Assembly: GCF_020662345.1 (NCBI RefSeq)
Contig: NZ_VMOA01000004.1
Span: 62,001-126,000 of the forward strand
Direction of reading: 5' to 3'
Length of the DNA stretch: 64,000 nucleotides
Source of the DNA: Methylobacterium sp. W2
Lineage (GTDB): Bacteria; Pseudomonadota; Alphaproteobacteria; Rhizobiales; Beijerinckiaceae
The position numbers and the translations under genes were made by a program. Within the stretch, counting starts at the first letter, position 1; each line of letters starts with the position of its first letter. Of this stretch, positions 17,135 to 26,572 are shown piece after piece. A model generated the notes under the pieces. The model was not told where the DNA came from. It ran no database searches and saw only the letters and a program-made list of their open reading frames with translations.

Positions 17135-18991
17135 TCAGCCGCCGGTCTTCTTGTCGGCCGCGCCGGGGGGCTCGCTCGGGGCCGGAGCACCCTTCGGCAG
17201 ATCGGGATTCACCTTTTCCGCCTCGGGAGGATTCTCGGCGGTGGCGGCGGGCTTCTCGAGTTCCGGCAGGCCGTCCTTGAGCTTGGCGTTGATCTTGACG
17301 AGATCGTCCGGCTCTGGGTTCAGGTCTTTGGCGTGCTGCCACTGGAACTTGCCCTCGAGCCGCCGTCCCGAACGCCAATAGGCATCGCCGAGATGGTCGT
17401 TGATGGTCGGGTCGCCGGGCTTGAGCTCGATGGCCTTCTCCAGCTCGCGCACGGCATCGTCGTAGCGGCCGAGGCGGAAATAGGCCCAGCCGAGGCTGTC
17501 GATGATCATGCCGTCACGCGGACTCGCATCGACGGCCTGTTTCAGCATGGTGAAGGCCTCGTCGATATTCATGTTCTGGTCGACCCAGGAATAGGCGAGG
17601 TAGTTGAGCACCTGCGCCCGGGCCGCCGGCTGGTTCGGCGGGACTAGTTCTAGGGCCTTCTTGAGGTCGGCCTCGGCCTTCGGCCATTGCTTCGCCCGTT
17701 CGTAGGCGGTGCCGCGAAAGTAGAACGTCGTCCAGTAATTCGAGGCCGGCTGCTTGCCGATAAGTTCGATGGCGCGGCTGTAGGTGGCCGCCGCCTCCTC
17801 ATACTTCTTGCGCGAGCGCTGGACGTTGCCGAGGGCGGTCACGACGTCAATGCTGTCGGGATGCTCCTTCATGGCGGCGTCGAGGAGCTGGGTCGCCTCT
17901 TCGCCCTTGCCGAGCTGCTCGAGATTGAGGCCGATCTGGATGTCCGCGTTGAGCTTCAGCGGCGAGGATGCCGGCATCTGCGCATAGGCATCGTTGGCGC
18001 GCTCGGTCTGCTTCATCCGGTCGAGCGTATCGGCCAGGGTGAGGCGCGCGAGGGCGTGTTCGGGAGCAAGATAGAGAGCGAGGCGCAGGTAAACCACGGC
18101 GGGCAGCTCGTCGCCCTGGGTCGATCCGGCAGAGCCGAGCCCGTAGAGCACCTCGCCGGCGCCTTCCTGCGCGGTGTTGACGAGGCGGGTTAGGGGCTTG
18201 CCGGCCTTGAGCTTGTCGAGGGCGTCGCGCACGATCGGGTGGCGCGGCAGCAACTGATCAAAGGTGGTATAGGCCTGGATCGCGAGATCCGTGCGCCCGG
18301 CCTGCGCTTCGAACCGGGCATAGGCATCGACGATGCGCAGGGTGTTCTGATCGGCGTCGTAAGCGGCCTTGAGCCGGCGCTCCGCCTCCGCCTGATCGCC
18401 GACGAGGTTGGCGATCAGGCCCGCATGGAAATCACGGAAGGTGTTGTAGGAGCGCTCGCCCTTCAACTTGTTGACCACTTCGAGGGCGCGCTTGCCGTCA
18501 TTGGCACCGGCATAGGCCCAGGCCGTCAGGAGGGTGCTGGTGAGGTCGGCCGCCGCCCCCCGTCCGCTGCGGGAGAAGTTTTGACGAGCCTGCGCGAACT
18601 GGCCGGCCTTGATCTGACGCACGCCGAGGCTGAGCTGGGCGAGACCGTTCGATCCGTCGCGAGCGGTGAGGCGCTCGGCCGCGCGGAACGCGTCCGGCAG
18701 GGCGCCGTCGGCGAGCAGCGACACAAAGGCGCGCTCGAGCAATTCGGCATTGCGCGGATCAGCCTTCACCGCCTCGCGGTAGAAGCTCGCCGCAGCGGAA
18801 GTGTCTTTCGACGCGCCGGCGATATAGGCGGACAGGAAGTTGCCCTCCAGCGACTCGGCCGGCTCGTACTCCGTCACCGGGGCCGATTCCCGAGGCTGGG
18901 CGGCCAGCGCCGTGACTGACGTCGCCACGGAGGCGGCGAGGCACAGGGCGAGAGCCGAGAGGGTCCGGCGGGTCGCGGCGTTTCCGTTCAT
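17135..18991 (-). CDS. Tetratricopeptide-repeat protein, exported
   Basis: 618 residues from the ATG at 18991, which gives a signal peptide TRRTLSALALCLAASVATSVTALA. The rest is a chain of about ten helical TPR-like repeats, for example MIIDSLGWAYFRLGRYDDAVRELEKA-type units near the C-terminus. It ends in a Pro/Glu/Lys-rich tail, PAPSEPPGAADKKTGG. Such periplasmic TPR proteins serve as scaffolds for envelope complexes. It lies downstream of ETF-QO on the same strand but is separated by a strong hairpin, so it probably has its own promoter. Confidence 0.88.
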   Translation of the reverse strand: MNGNAATRRTLSALALCLAASVATSVTALAAQPRESAPVTEYEPAESLEGNFLSAYIAGASKDTSAAASFYREAVKADPRNAELLERAFVSLLADGALPDAFRAAERLTARDGSNGLAQLSLGVRQIKAGQFAQARQNFSRSGRGAAADLTSTLLTAWAYAGANDGKRALEVVNKLKGERSYNTFRDFHAGLIANLVGDQAEAERRLKAAYDADQNTLRIVDAYARFEAQAGRTDLAIQAYTTFDQLLPRHPIVRDALDKLKAGKPLTRLVNTAQEGAGEVLYGLGSAGSTQGDELPAVVYLRLALYLAPEHALARLTLADTLDRMKQTERANDAYAQMPASSPLKLNADIQIGLNLEQLGKGEEATQLLDAAMKEHPDSIDVVTALGNVQRSRKKYEEAAATYSRAIELIGKQPASNYWTTFYFRGTAYERAKQWPKAEADLKKALELVPPNQPAARAQVLNYLAYSWVDQNMNIDEAFTMLKQAVDASPRDGMIIDSLGWAYFRLGRYDDAVRELEKAIELKPGDPTINDHLGDAYWRSGRRLEGKFQWQHAKDLNPEPDDLVKINAKLKDGLPELEKPAATAENPPEAEKVNPDLPKGAPAPSEPPGAADKKTGG

Positions 18992-19063
18992 GGGCACCAG
19001 TCGCGTGTGTAGCGCATCGTCCGTAAGGGACCGATGCCGATCGGGCGGGGACACTGAACTCTT

Positions 19064-19096
19064 CCCGCCATCCTCGCAAGGCGAAAGGATGGCGGG
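19064..19096 (-). terminator. Hairpin between ETF-QO and the TPR gene
   Basis: A perfect 11-bp stem CCCGCCATCCT/AGGATGGCGGG with an 11-nt loop, 22 bp past the ETF-QO stop. It lacks a long U-run on the minus strand. Confidence 0.55.
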
Positions 19097-19117
19097 CACT
19101 TGGCCTCCGGTGCGCCC

Positions 19118-20770
19118 TCACATGTTGGGATAGTTCGGCCCGCCCGGCCCCTCCGGCGTCACCCAGTTGATGTTCTGGTTCGGGTCCTTGATATCGCAGG
19201 TCTTGCAGTGGACGCAGTTCTGCGCGTTGATCTGATAACGCACGCCGCTGCCCTCCTGCACCCATTCGTAGACGCCCGCCGGGCAGTACCGTGCCGAAGG
19301 GCCGCCATAGACGTCGTGCTCCGAAGACTTCTGGAGCGCCGCATCTTTGACGTTGAGATGCGGCGGCTGATCCTCCTCGTGGTTGGTGTTCGAGAGATAG
19401 ACCGAGGACAACCGGTCGAAGGTCAGCTTGCCGTCTGGCTTCGGATAGACGATCGGCGTCACCTCCGAGATCGGCTTCGTGGCGGCGTGATCCGGCTTGC
19501 CATGCTTGAGCGTACCGAACGGCGAGGCGTCGAGGATCGTCTGCGACCACATATCGAGGCCGCCCAGACCCACGCCGACGAGGGTGCCGTACTTCGACCA
19601 GAGCGGCTTGACGTTGCGGACGCGCTTGAGATCGCGGCCAATGTCGCTGTCGCGCCAGCCGGCTTCGTAATCGGTGAGCTCGTCGCCCTGCCGGCCGGCG
19701 GTGAGGGCCGCGGCGATGGCCTCGGCCGCCTGCATCCCGGAGAGCACCGCGTTGTGCGAGCCCTTGATGCGCGGCACGTTGACGAAGCCGGCCGAGCAAC
19801 CGACGAGACAGCCGCCGGGGAAGACGAGCTTCGGCACCGACTGCCAGCCGCCCTCCATGATCGCGCGGGCGCCGTAGCCGATGCGCTTGGCGCCCTCGAA
19901 CACGTCGCGGATCATCGGGTGGGTCTTGAAGCGCTGGAACTCGTCGAACGGCGACAGGGTCGGGTTCTCGTAGTTCAGATGCGTGACGAAGCCGACCGAG
20001 AGCAGGTGGTCGTCGAAGTGGTAAAGCCAGGAGCCGCCGCCGGTCTTGTTGGAGAGCGGCCAGCCCATGGTGTGACGCACGAGGCCGGGCTCGAACGTCT
20101 CGGGCTTGAGCTGCCAGAGTTCCTTGACGCCGAGACCGTATTTCTGGTGGTCGCTGTCCCGGTTGAGCTCGAAGCGGTCGATCAGCGTCTTGGTCAGCGA
20201 TCCACGCGCGCCTTCGCCGAAGATCGTGTACTTGCCGCGCAGCTCCATGCCGCGGGTATAATCGTCACGCGGCTCGCCGGAGCGGCCGATGCCGAGATCG
20301 CCGGTGGCGACTCCGATGACCGTGCCGGCATCGTCGTAGAGCACTTCCGAGGCCGGGAATCCGGGATAGATCTCGACGCCGAGTTCCTCGGCCTTGGCGC
20401 CGAGATACTTCGTCATGTTGGAGAGCGAGCCGACGAAATTGCCGTGGTTGCTCATGAATTTCGGGAAAGCGAAATTCGGCAGTGAGATGCCGCTGTTCTT
20501 GGTGAGGAACAGGAACTCGTCGCGCTCGACCTCGGTCTTGAGCGGCCGGGCCTCGTCCTGGCGCCACTCGGGAAGCAGGCGGTCGAGACCGAGCGGGTCA
20601 ATCACCGCGCCGGAGAGGATGTGCGCACCGACTTCGGACCCCTTCTCGACCACCACGACGGCAAGATCGGCGGCGATCTGCTTGAGGCGGATCGCGGCGG
20701 CGAGGCCGGCAGGCCCCGCGCCGACGATCACCACGTCGAAATCCATACCCTCGCGTTCGGGCAACGCCAT
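19118..20770 (-). CDS. Electron-transfer flavoprotein:ubiquinone oxidoreductase
   Basis: 550 residues, full length. It passes electrons from reduced ETF, produced by acyl-CoA and amine-type dehydrogenases, to ubiquinone in the inner membrane. FAD-binding GAGPAG lies at 17-22, with a KGSEVGAHILSGAV segment next. The C-terminal [4Fe-4S] cluster ligands are visible as C496 and CVHCKTC (C519, C522, C525). It diverges from the uracil-DNA glycosylase gene. Assignment is secure. Confidence 0.96.
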   Translation of the reverse strand: MALPEREGMDFDVVIVGAGPAGLAAAIRLKQIAADLAVVVVEKGSEVGAHILSGAVIDPLGLDRLLPEWRQDEARPLKTEVERDEFLFLTKNSGISLPNFAFPKFMSNHGNFVGSLSNMTKYLGAKAEELGVEIYPGFPASEVLYDDAGTVIGVATGDLGIGRSGEPRDDYTRGMELRGKYTIFGEGARGSLTKTLIDRFELNRDSDHQKYGLGVKELWQLKPETFEPGLVRHTMGWPLSNKTGGGSWLYHFDDHLLSVGFVTHLNYENPTLSPFDEFQRFKTHPMIRDVFEGAKRIGYGARAIMEGGWQSVPKLVFPGGCLVGCSAGFVNVPRIKGSHNAVLSGMQAAEAIAAALTAGRQGDELTDYEAGWRDSDIGRDLKRVRNVKPLWSKYGTLVGVGLGGLDMWSQTILDASPFGTLKHGKPDHAATKPISEVTPIVYPKPDGKLTFDRLSSVYLSNTNHEEDQPPHLNVKDAALQKSSEHDVYGGPSARYCPAGVYEWVQEGSGVRYQINAQNCVHCKTCDIKDPNQNINWVTPEGPGGPNYPNM

Positions 20771-20990
20771 CCTCTGAACTCCTCCTGCCGCGGCAGCCTC
20801 GACCGATCGAGACCGGTCAGCACGTGCGCAATGTTATGATTGCGAACACTCTCAACCGATTCCAAGCTAGGAACGCAAGCCTGCCAATGGTCTCAGCATG
20901 GTTTGGGCCGTCTCGCCGCCATCCCGATGGCCGGGTAACGTGTCCCGCGAAGTGTTGTCCACAGGCTCGTCAGGGGCCACATCGAGAACC

Positions 20991-21905
20991 ATGAGCCAAG
21001 GCCCCGACCATCAGCGCGACGTGATCGCCGAACTGGACTTCCACGTGGAAGCCGGTGTCGATCTCTGTCTCGACGAGCAGCCGCACGACCGCTTCTCCGA
21101 GACCGGGGAGGCGTCACCCTGGCGCCCGGCACCAACGCGGCGCGGCTCGCAATCACCGGAATCATTGCCTCGGGTCGAGCAGCCGGGCGATGCTCCGCAA
21201 ACCGATCCGGCGCCTCTTCGTCGCGAGTTGCCTCCTCGGGGTCAGGCGCCGGCAGCCCCTCCCGCCCGGACCTATGGACAATCCGCGTCGGCGAAACCCG
21301 GGGAGGCCGCGGGCGATGCGAGGGCGCGGGCGCGGGATGTCGCCACTCTCGAAGAACTGGAAGCGCTGCTCGCCAACTTCGATGGGTGCCCGCTGAAGTT
21401 CACGGCCAAGAACCTCGTCTTCGCCGACGGCAACCCGGCGTCGAAACTGATGTTCATCGGCGAGGCGCCGGGAGCCGACGAAGACCGCGTCGGCAAGCCG
21501 TTTATGGGCCGCTCGGGCCAGCTCCTCGACCGGATGATGGCGGCGATCGGCCTCGACCGGACGAAAGCCTACGTCACCAACATCGTGCCCTGGCGGCCGC
21601 CGGGGAACCGCAATCCGACGCCTCAGGAGGTGTCGATCTGCAAACCGTTCATCGAACGCCAGATCGAGCTCGCCAACCCGCACGTTATCGTCTGCCTCGG
21701 CAGTCCGGCGACACAGGCGATCACCGGCACGAAGGACGGAATCCTGAAAGCGCGCGGACGGTTCTATCCCTATCGGGTGGGCGACCGGGAGGTGAAGGCG
21801 CTGGCCACCCTGCACCCGGCCTATCTCCTGCGCCAGCCCCTGCAGAAACGTCTCGCCTGGCGGGATTTCCGGCTGTTGAAGGCGACCCTCGACGGCAAGG
21901 CCTAG
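20991..21905 (+). CDS. Uracil-DNA glycosylase, family 4-type
   Basis: 304 residues. A ~110-residue Pro/Ala/Arg-rich N-terminal extension of low complexity precedes the catalytic domain. The domain contains FIGEAPGADEDRVGKPFMGRSGQLLDRM (motif 1, GEAPGADED) and YVTNIVPWRPPGNRNPT, then VIVCLGSPA and the C-terminal motif LATLHPAYLLRQP. It removes uracil from DNA. Canonical family-4 enzymes bind [4Fe-4S] through four cysteines; here only three are seen in the domain (GCPL, ICKPF, VCLG), the pair-forming first cysteine being replaced in NFDGCPLKF. Alphaproteobacterial homologs appear to share this pattern. It diverges from ETF-QO. Confidence 0.9.
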   Translation: MSQGPDHQRDVIAELDFHVEAGVDLCLDEQPHDRFSETGEASPWRPAPTRRGSQSPESLPRVEQPGDAPQTDPAPLRRELPPRGQAPAAPPARTYGQSASAKPGEAAGDARARARDVATLEELEALLANFDGCPLKFTAKNLVFADGNPASKLMFIGEAPGADEDRVGKPFMGRSGQLLDRMMAAIGLDRTKAYVTNIVPWRPPGNRNPTPQEVSICKPFIERQIELANPHVIVCLGSPATQAITGTKDGILKARGRFYPYRVGDREVKALATLHPAYLLRQPLQKRLAWRDFRLLKATLDGKA

Positions 21906-22036
21906 GGCGAAAGGCGGCGCGGAAGCGGAACCGTATCTTTCACCGCGGTATTAGTTCGGGCACACGGGGCTCACGACAGAGATGAGCGTGGCGGCCGGGT
22001 TCCGGCGGAGTCCACGCCACCAAGGGTGACGAGATC

Positions 22037-22945
22037 ATGCGCTGGGAAGATTTCCGCTCTTCTGACAATGTCGAGGACCGGCGGGGCGAGGGCGGCGGCG
22101 GAGGTGGCGGCTTTCCCGGTGGTGGCGCCGGCGGGCTCGGCATCGGCACTATCGTCATCCTCTGCATTATCGGCTGGGTCACCGGCATCAACCCTGCCAT
22201 CCTGATCGGCGGTGCCGAACAGATGAGCGGTGGCGGACAGCCGCGCCAGGAACGGGTCGACCCGCAGACCCAGGCCCAACGCAAGAGCAAGCCGACGGAC
22301 GAGAGCGGGCGCTTCGCCGCCGCCATCCTCGGAAACACGGAAGACGTCTGGAAAGAGATCCTGCCCAATCAGACCGGTAAGCAATACCGTCCCACCGGCA
22401 TGGTGCTGTACACCGGTGGAACGCGCAGCGGCTGCGGCTCCGCTCAGGCGGCGATGGGCCCCTTCTATTGCCCGCTCGACAAGAAAGTTTACCTCGACAC
22501 GTCGTTCTTCAAGGAGATGGAACAGAAATTCGGCGTGAAGGGCGATTTCGCCTACGCCTATGTCATCGCCCACGAGGTCGGTCACCACGTCCAGGACGAG
22601 CTCGGCATCCTGGGCAAGGTCCAGGGTCGCCAGCAGGCGGCATCGAGCAAGGTCGAGTCGAACCAGCTCTCCGTCCGCGTCGAGTTGATGGCCGATTGCC
22701 TTGCCGGTGTGTGGGCCAAGAACTCCAACGACAAGTACAATTCGCTGGAGCCCGGCGACATTGAGGAAGCCATGCAGGCGGCCAGCGCCATCGGTGACGA
22801 CAAGCTGCAGAAGCAGTCCCAGGGCTACGCCGTCCCCGATTCCTTCACACACGGCTCGTCGGACCAGCGGATGCGGTGGTTCATGACCGGCTACAAGAGC
22901 GGCCAGACCAAGTCCTGCGATACGTTCCGGGCCGCGCGGAACTGA
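22037..22945 (+). CDS. Neutral zinc metallopeptidase (YpfJ family)
   Basis: 302 residues: MRWEDFRSSDNVEDRRG start, a glycine-rich stretch, one transmembrane helix at about 36-50 (GIGTIVILCIIGWVTGI), then a periplasmic or extracellular domain. The zinc site HEVGHH is at 179-184, followed by QLSVRVELMADCLAGVWA that supplies the further acidic ligand. The substrate is unknown. It is single-gene, followed by moaB 137 bp downstream on the same strand. Confidence 0.92.
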   Translation: MRWEDFRSSDNVEDRRGEGGGGGGGFPGGGAGGLGIGTIVILCIIGWVTGINPAILIGGAEQMSGGGQPRQERVDPQTQAQRKSKPTDESGRFAAAILGNTEDVWKEILPNQTGKQYRPTGMVLYTGGTRSGCGSAQAAMGPFYCPLDKKVYLDTSFFKEMEQKFGVKGDFAYAYVIAHEVGHHVQDELGILGKVQGRQQAASSKVESNQLSVRVELMADCLAGVWAKNSNDKYNSLEPGDIEEAMQAASAIGDDKLQKQSQGYAVPDSFTHGSSDQRMRWFMTGYKSGQTKSCDTFRAARN

Positions 22946-23082
22946 ACCGGTGCTTCGTAGCGGGAGCGTTGCGGTAACCGGTCTAGGGACTTAGGCGGAC
23001 ATGTCCCATCGAGTGGGGATCGACCTGCCCCCTGGTTCACGGCTAGAACCGTAGGGCATCGCCGAGCCGAGAGCCGCCAGCC

Positions 23083-23640
23083 ATGGTCGCCGCAGACAAG
23101 ACCCGTAATTTCATCCCGCTTTCCATTGCGGTGCTGACCGTCTCCGACACCCGCGTCGCCGAGGATGACCGCTCCGGCGACACCTTGTGCGAACGGCTCG
23201 TCGCGGCCGGCCACAGTCTAGCGAGCCGGGCCATCGTCCCCGACGAGGTGGTTGCGATCCGAGTTCAGGTGGAATCCTGGACGCGGGATCCGGCGGTCGA
23301 TGTAGTGATCACCACCGGCGGCACCGGCTTCACCGGGCGCGATGTAACCCCTGAGGCCATCGAACCGCTGTTCGAGAAGCGGATGGACGGGTTCTCGGCG
23401 GTCTTCCACCGCATTTCCTACGACAAGATCGGGACGTCCACCCTCCAGTCACGGGCCACGGCGGGGCTCGCGAACGCGACCTTCGTCTTCGTCCTGCCGG
23501 GTTCGCCCGGCGCCTGCCGCGACGCCTGGGATGGCATCCTGTCGGCGCAGCTGGATTACCGGCACCGGCCCTGCAACTTCGTCGAGATCATGCCGCGTCT
23601 GGACGAACACCTGAGGCGCGGTGCCTCGATCCCGGTCTGA
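23083..23640 (+). CDS. moaB: Molybdenum cofactor biosynthesis protein B
   Basis: 185 residues. It is a MoaB/Mog fold protein that binds molybdopterin; in many bacteria it adenylates MPT before molybdenum insertion. LTVSDTRVAEDDRSGDTL, then DVVITTGGTGFTGRDVTPEA and the PGSPGACRDAWD segment are standard landmarks. Molybdenum cofactor is relevant here because methylotrophs carry Mo-dependent formate dehydrogenases. Its stop abuts the stop of the convergent glycosyltransferase-like gene with no gap. Confidence 0.92.
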   Translation: MVAADKTRNFIPLSIAVLTVSDTRVAEDDRSGDTLCERLVAAGHSLASRAIVPDEVVAIRVQVESWTRDPAVDVVITTGGTGFTGRDVTPEAIEPLFEKRMDGFSAVFHRISYDKIGTSTLQSRATAGLANATFVFVLPGSPGACRDAWDGILSAQLDYRHRPCNFVEIMPRLDEHLRRGASIPV

Positions 23641-24162
23641 TCACCCTCGGTTGAGCCGCACGTTCACCCGCCGGGGATGCAGGCGGGTCGAGAAGACGGC
23701 GCTCGCGATGAGGCGGTCCCGGCGTACGAGGTCTCCGGCGCGCGGCGTGCGCACGCCGATGACAGACTCGCCCTGCGCCGCAAGGCGCGACGGCAAACCC
23801 GCATGGGGTCGGCGCAAGCGCCCGAGGACCATCTCCGGCCGGGCGGTGCCGATGAACCGATCGATGGTGCGGATCCAGCCCTCGGCCGGCACGTCGCCGG
23901 CCTCGAGGCACAGCACCCACTCCCGCCGTGCGGCCCTAGCCCCGTCCGACCAGGGTGGCGTCCCGCCCGAACGGACAACAAAGGTCGCGCCGGTCGCCTC
24001 GGCGACGGCATCGATCGCCGCGTCATGAGCCGGGGCGATGATAACCGCATCACCGATAAGCCCGGCCGCAACGCCCTCGACGAGAGCCCCCAGGGTATCG
24101 GCGAGATGGTCGACCGCATTGGGGCCGACCGGCATCGCTACATAGATCAGAGCCGAAATCAT
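23641..24162 (-). CDS. Small glycosyltransferase-like protein
   Basis: 173 residues from the ATG at 24162 (MISALIYVAMPVGPNAV). The pattern of an N-terminal strand, AVIIAPAHDAAIDAVAEATGATFV and then ARREWVLCLEAGDVPAEGWIRTI resembles the beginning of GT-A (family 2) glycosyltransferases, where the ExGD position corresponds to the DxD-like motif. It is much shorter than a full GT2 enzyme, so it may be a remnant or a specialised compact form. The longer upstream frame looks non-coding. The specific substrate is unknown. Confidence 0.7.
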   Translation of the reverse strand: MISALIYVAMPVGPNAVDHLADTLGALVEGVAAGLIGDAVIIAPAHDAAIDAVAEATGATFVVRSGGTPPWSDGARAARREWVLCLEAGDVPAEGWIRTIDRFIGTARPEMVLGRLRRPHAGLPSRLAAQGESVIGVRTPRAGDLVRRDRLIASAVFSTRLHPRRVNVRLNRG

Positions 24163-24377
24163 GCGCGCGCATACCGTATTTTCGGCCGGGGAAAAGCCGA
24201 ATGGCGCCGAAAGCACGACGAGAACCCGCGCCCGACCAGGATATCCGATCGATTGCTCTAAAATACAGCAGGGATATCCCTTCCGTTCCTGATATGTTCG
24301 CAACCCGAACGGAGGGGCATCGCGCAGCGTGCCGCACGTCCCTGCGTCACATCGTCGAAGCGGATGGGGAGCAAGGC

Positions 24378-24713
24378 ATGCGGCAGGATGGCAAGATCGA
24401 TTACCTCGAATTGCCGGGCGGCGACATCGACCGGGTGAAAGCCTTCTACGGGACGGCCTTCGGCTGGAGCTTCGTCGATTACGGCCCACGCTATGCCGCC
24501 TTCGATGAGGGACTCGAGGGCGGGTTCGATGCAGACGCACCGAGAGCGGTGCCGTTGCCCGTGCTCTACGCGCATGATCTCGAAGCGATGCTGGCAGGGG
24601 TCGAGGCGGCGGGGGGTACGATCGTGGCGCCGATCTTCGCTTTTCCCGGTGGCCGCCGCTTCCATTTCAAAGATCCGGCCGGAACGGAACTCGCGGTATG
24701 GTCCGAGCGGTGA
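24378..24713 (+). CDS. VOC (glyoxalase/bleomycin-resistance) family protein
   Basis: 111 residues. The vicinal-oxygen-chelate fold is shown by KIDYLELPGGDIDRVKAFYGTAFGWSF at the N-terminus, LYAHDLEAMLAGVEAAGG in the middle, and the final GGRRFHFKDPAGTELAVW strand set. The ATG at 24378 gives a product that starts with the domain. Its last 16 nt overlap the start of the radical SAM gene, so the two are probably translated from one transcript. The substrate is unknown. Confidence 0.88.
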   Translation: MRQDGKIDYLELPGGDIDRVKAFYGTAFGWSFVDYGPRYAAFDEGLEGGFDADAPRAVPLPVLYAHDLEAMLAGVEAAGGTIVAPIFAFPGGRRFHFKDPAGTELAVWSER

Positions 24714-25843
24714 AGGCCGCCAGTGAGGGGGATGACGAGGCGTTCGGCGCGCCCGACCGGCGGCTTGGCGGGAGCACCCCGTTGGCGGATGCGAGAAAGG
24801 GGCGGGGGGCGACGGCCAACCCCTGCGGCCGCTACGAGCCGGCACGGCGGGAGGCCTTCGATGACGGCTGGACCTCGGATGACACCGCTCAGCGCCTGCG
24901 CACCGAAGACCGGCCCGAGCAGGCACGCACCATCCTGACGCGGAACACCTCTCCGGACCTGCCGTTTGATCGCTCGATCAATCCCTATCGCGGCTGCGAG
25001 CACGGATGCGTCTACTGTTTCGCCCGGCCCAACCACGCCTATGTCGGCTTGTCCCCCGGCCTCGATTTCGAGACGAAGCTGTTCCACAAGGCCAACGCGG
25101 CCGAGTTGCTGGAGCGCGAACTCTCCGCGAAGGGCTACGTACCGGAGACGATCGCCCTCGGGACCGCCACGGACCCGTATCAGCCGATCGAGCGCGACCA
25201 CGGCATCACCCGCGCGGTGCTGAGCGTCCTGGCGCGTTTCCGGCACCCCGTGGGCATCGTCACCAAGTCGAATCTCGTCACCCGCGACATCGACATCCTG
25301 GCGCCCATGGCGGAGCTCGGCCTCGTCAAGGTGGCGATGTCGGTGACGACCCTCGATCCCGTCCTGGCCCGCCGGATGGAGCCACGTGCTCCCCATCCGC
25401 TCCGTCGCCTCGAGGCGATCCGCCAGCTCAGTCGCGCGGGCATCCCGGTCATGGTGATGATGGCCCCGGTCATCCCATCCCTGAACGACCACGAGATCGA
25501 AGCGGTACTGGAGCGGGCGCGGGAATGCGGGGCCGTCGAGGCGCGCCATGTCCTGCTGCGGCTGCCGCTCGAACTCGACGACCTCGTGAATGACTGGTTC
25601 GCTGAGCATTATCCGGGTCGACAGCGCCACGTGATGTCGCTCGTGCGCGAGGCCCGTGGGGGCAAGGCCTACGATGCGACCTTCGGCCGGCGGATGATCG
25701 GCAGCGGTGCCTATGCCGATCTCGTCACCCAGCGCATGCGGCTGGCAAAGCAACGCCTCGGCTATGCCGATGAGCGTATCACCCTGCGCACCGATCTCTT
25801 CGATCCTACAGCGGCGCCCGGGGCACAGCTCAGCCTGTTGTGA
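24698..25843 (+). CDS. PA0069-family radical SAM protein
   Basis: 381 residues. The radical SAM cluster motif CEHGCVYC has C100, C104 and C107. RGC-H-CxYCFARPNHAY is the signature of the PA0069/Rv2578c group, related to spore photoproduct lyase. NPYRGCEHG, LGTATDPYQPIER and KSNLVTRDIDIL are further family segments. The reaction of this group is not established; a DNA-repair role is often guessed. The gene overlaps the VOC gene at its start and converges with rnhB, the two ends overlapping by 14 nt. Confidence 0.9.
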   Translation: MVRAVKAASEGDDEAFGAPDRRLGGSTPLADARKGRGATANPCGRYEPARREAFDDGWTSDDTAQRLRTEDRPEQARTILTRNTSPDLPFDRSINPYRGCEHGCVYCFARPNHAYVGLSPGLDFETKLFHKANAAELLERELSAKGYVPETIALGTATDPYQPIERDHGITRAVLSVLARFRHPVGIVTKSNLVTRDIDILAPMAELGLVKVAMSVTTLDPVLARRMEPRAPHPLRRLEAIRQLSRAGIPVMVMMAPVIPSLNDHEIEAVLERARECGAVEARHVLLRLPLELDDLVNDWFAEHYPGRQRHVMSLVREARGGKAYDATFGRRMIGSGAYADLVTQRMRLAKQRLGYADERITLRTDLFDPTAAPGAQLSLL

Positions 25844-26456
25844 CCGCAGAGGGTGATGAAGCGAAACGCCTGGTGAAGCTCACCCGGTGATGCGCCGAGC
25901 GGCCGAGGCTCGCCAAACCGGCGAGATGAGCCGCGGTGCCATAGCCGACATTGCGATCCCAGGCATAGGCCGGATGACGGCCAGCCAAAACCCGCATGAG
26001 GTCGTCCCGCAGGGTCTTGGCGACGATGGAGGCCGCCGCGATCTGGGGCACCAGCCGATCTCCGCCGATCACCGCCTGGCACGGCAGGGAAAGGCCGGGA
26101 ATGTCGTCGCGCCCATCCACGGCCACGGGCGCTTCAAGGCCGAGCTTCTCCACCGCTCGCCGCATGGCGTCCAGGGTCGCCGCGCGGACATTGATCCGGT
26201 CCACGAGTTGCCGGGATCCGGCCGCCACCGCCACCTCGGCATGTTCGCGAATCAGAGGCGTGAGGCGCTCGCGCGTCGCCCGGTCGAGCTTCTTGCTGTC
26301 GTCGAGGCAGGACAGCACGGAGGCCGGGAACACAGCCGGATCGAACCAGACCGCCGCCACAACCACGGGGCCGCAAAGGGCACCGCGCCCTACCTCGTCG
26401 CAGCCGATGAGTGCGGGGAGAGTGCTGGCGACGGGGTCGGCGAACGGTCTGGTCAT
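25830..26456 (-). CDS. rnhB: Ribonuclease HII
   Basis: 208 residues. It cleaves the RNA strand of RNA-DNA hybrids and single ribonucleotides in DNA. The catalytic GCDEVGRGALCGPVVVAAV (D20, E21) is followed by DSKKLDRATRERL and then AVDGRDDIPGL. The end of the domain is KTLRDDLMRVLAGRHPAYAWDRNVGYGTAAHLAGL, with the last acidic residue in the usual place. The C-terminus overlaps the convergent radical SAM gene by 14 nt. Confidence 0.95.
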   Translation of the reverse strand: MTRPFADPVASTLPALIGCDEVGRGALCGPVVVAAVWFDPAVFPASVLSCLDDSKKLDRATRERLTPLIREHAEVAVAAGSRQLVDRINVRAATLDAMRRAVEKLGLEAPVAVDGRDDIPGLSLPCQAVIGGDRLVPQIAAASIVAKTLRDDLMRVLAGRHPAYAWDRNVGYGTAAHLAGLASLGRSAHHRVSFTRRFASSPSAVTTG

Positions 26457-26572
26457 AGGCCCGATGGATTACACCTCGGCCAAAGGCCGGTCACCGGGCC
26501 TGGCCCGAGAAACATGTGGGAGTGTGCCCGAGCCAACTGGGGGCGGGGGCAGGGGCATCCCCACCGCCCCGG

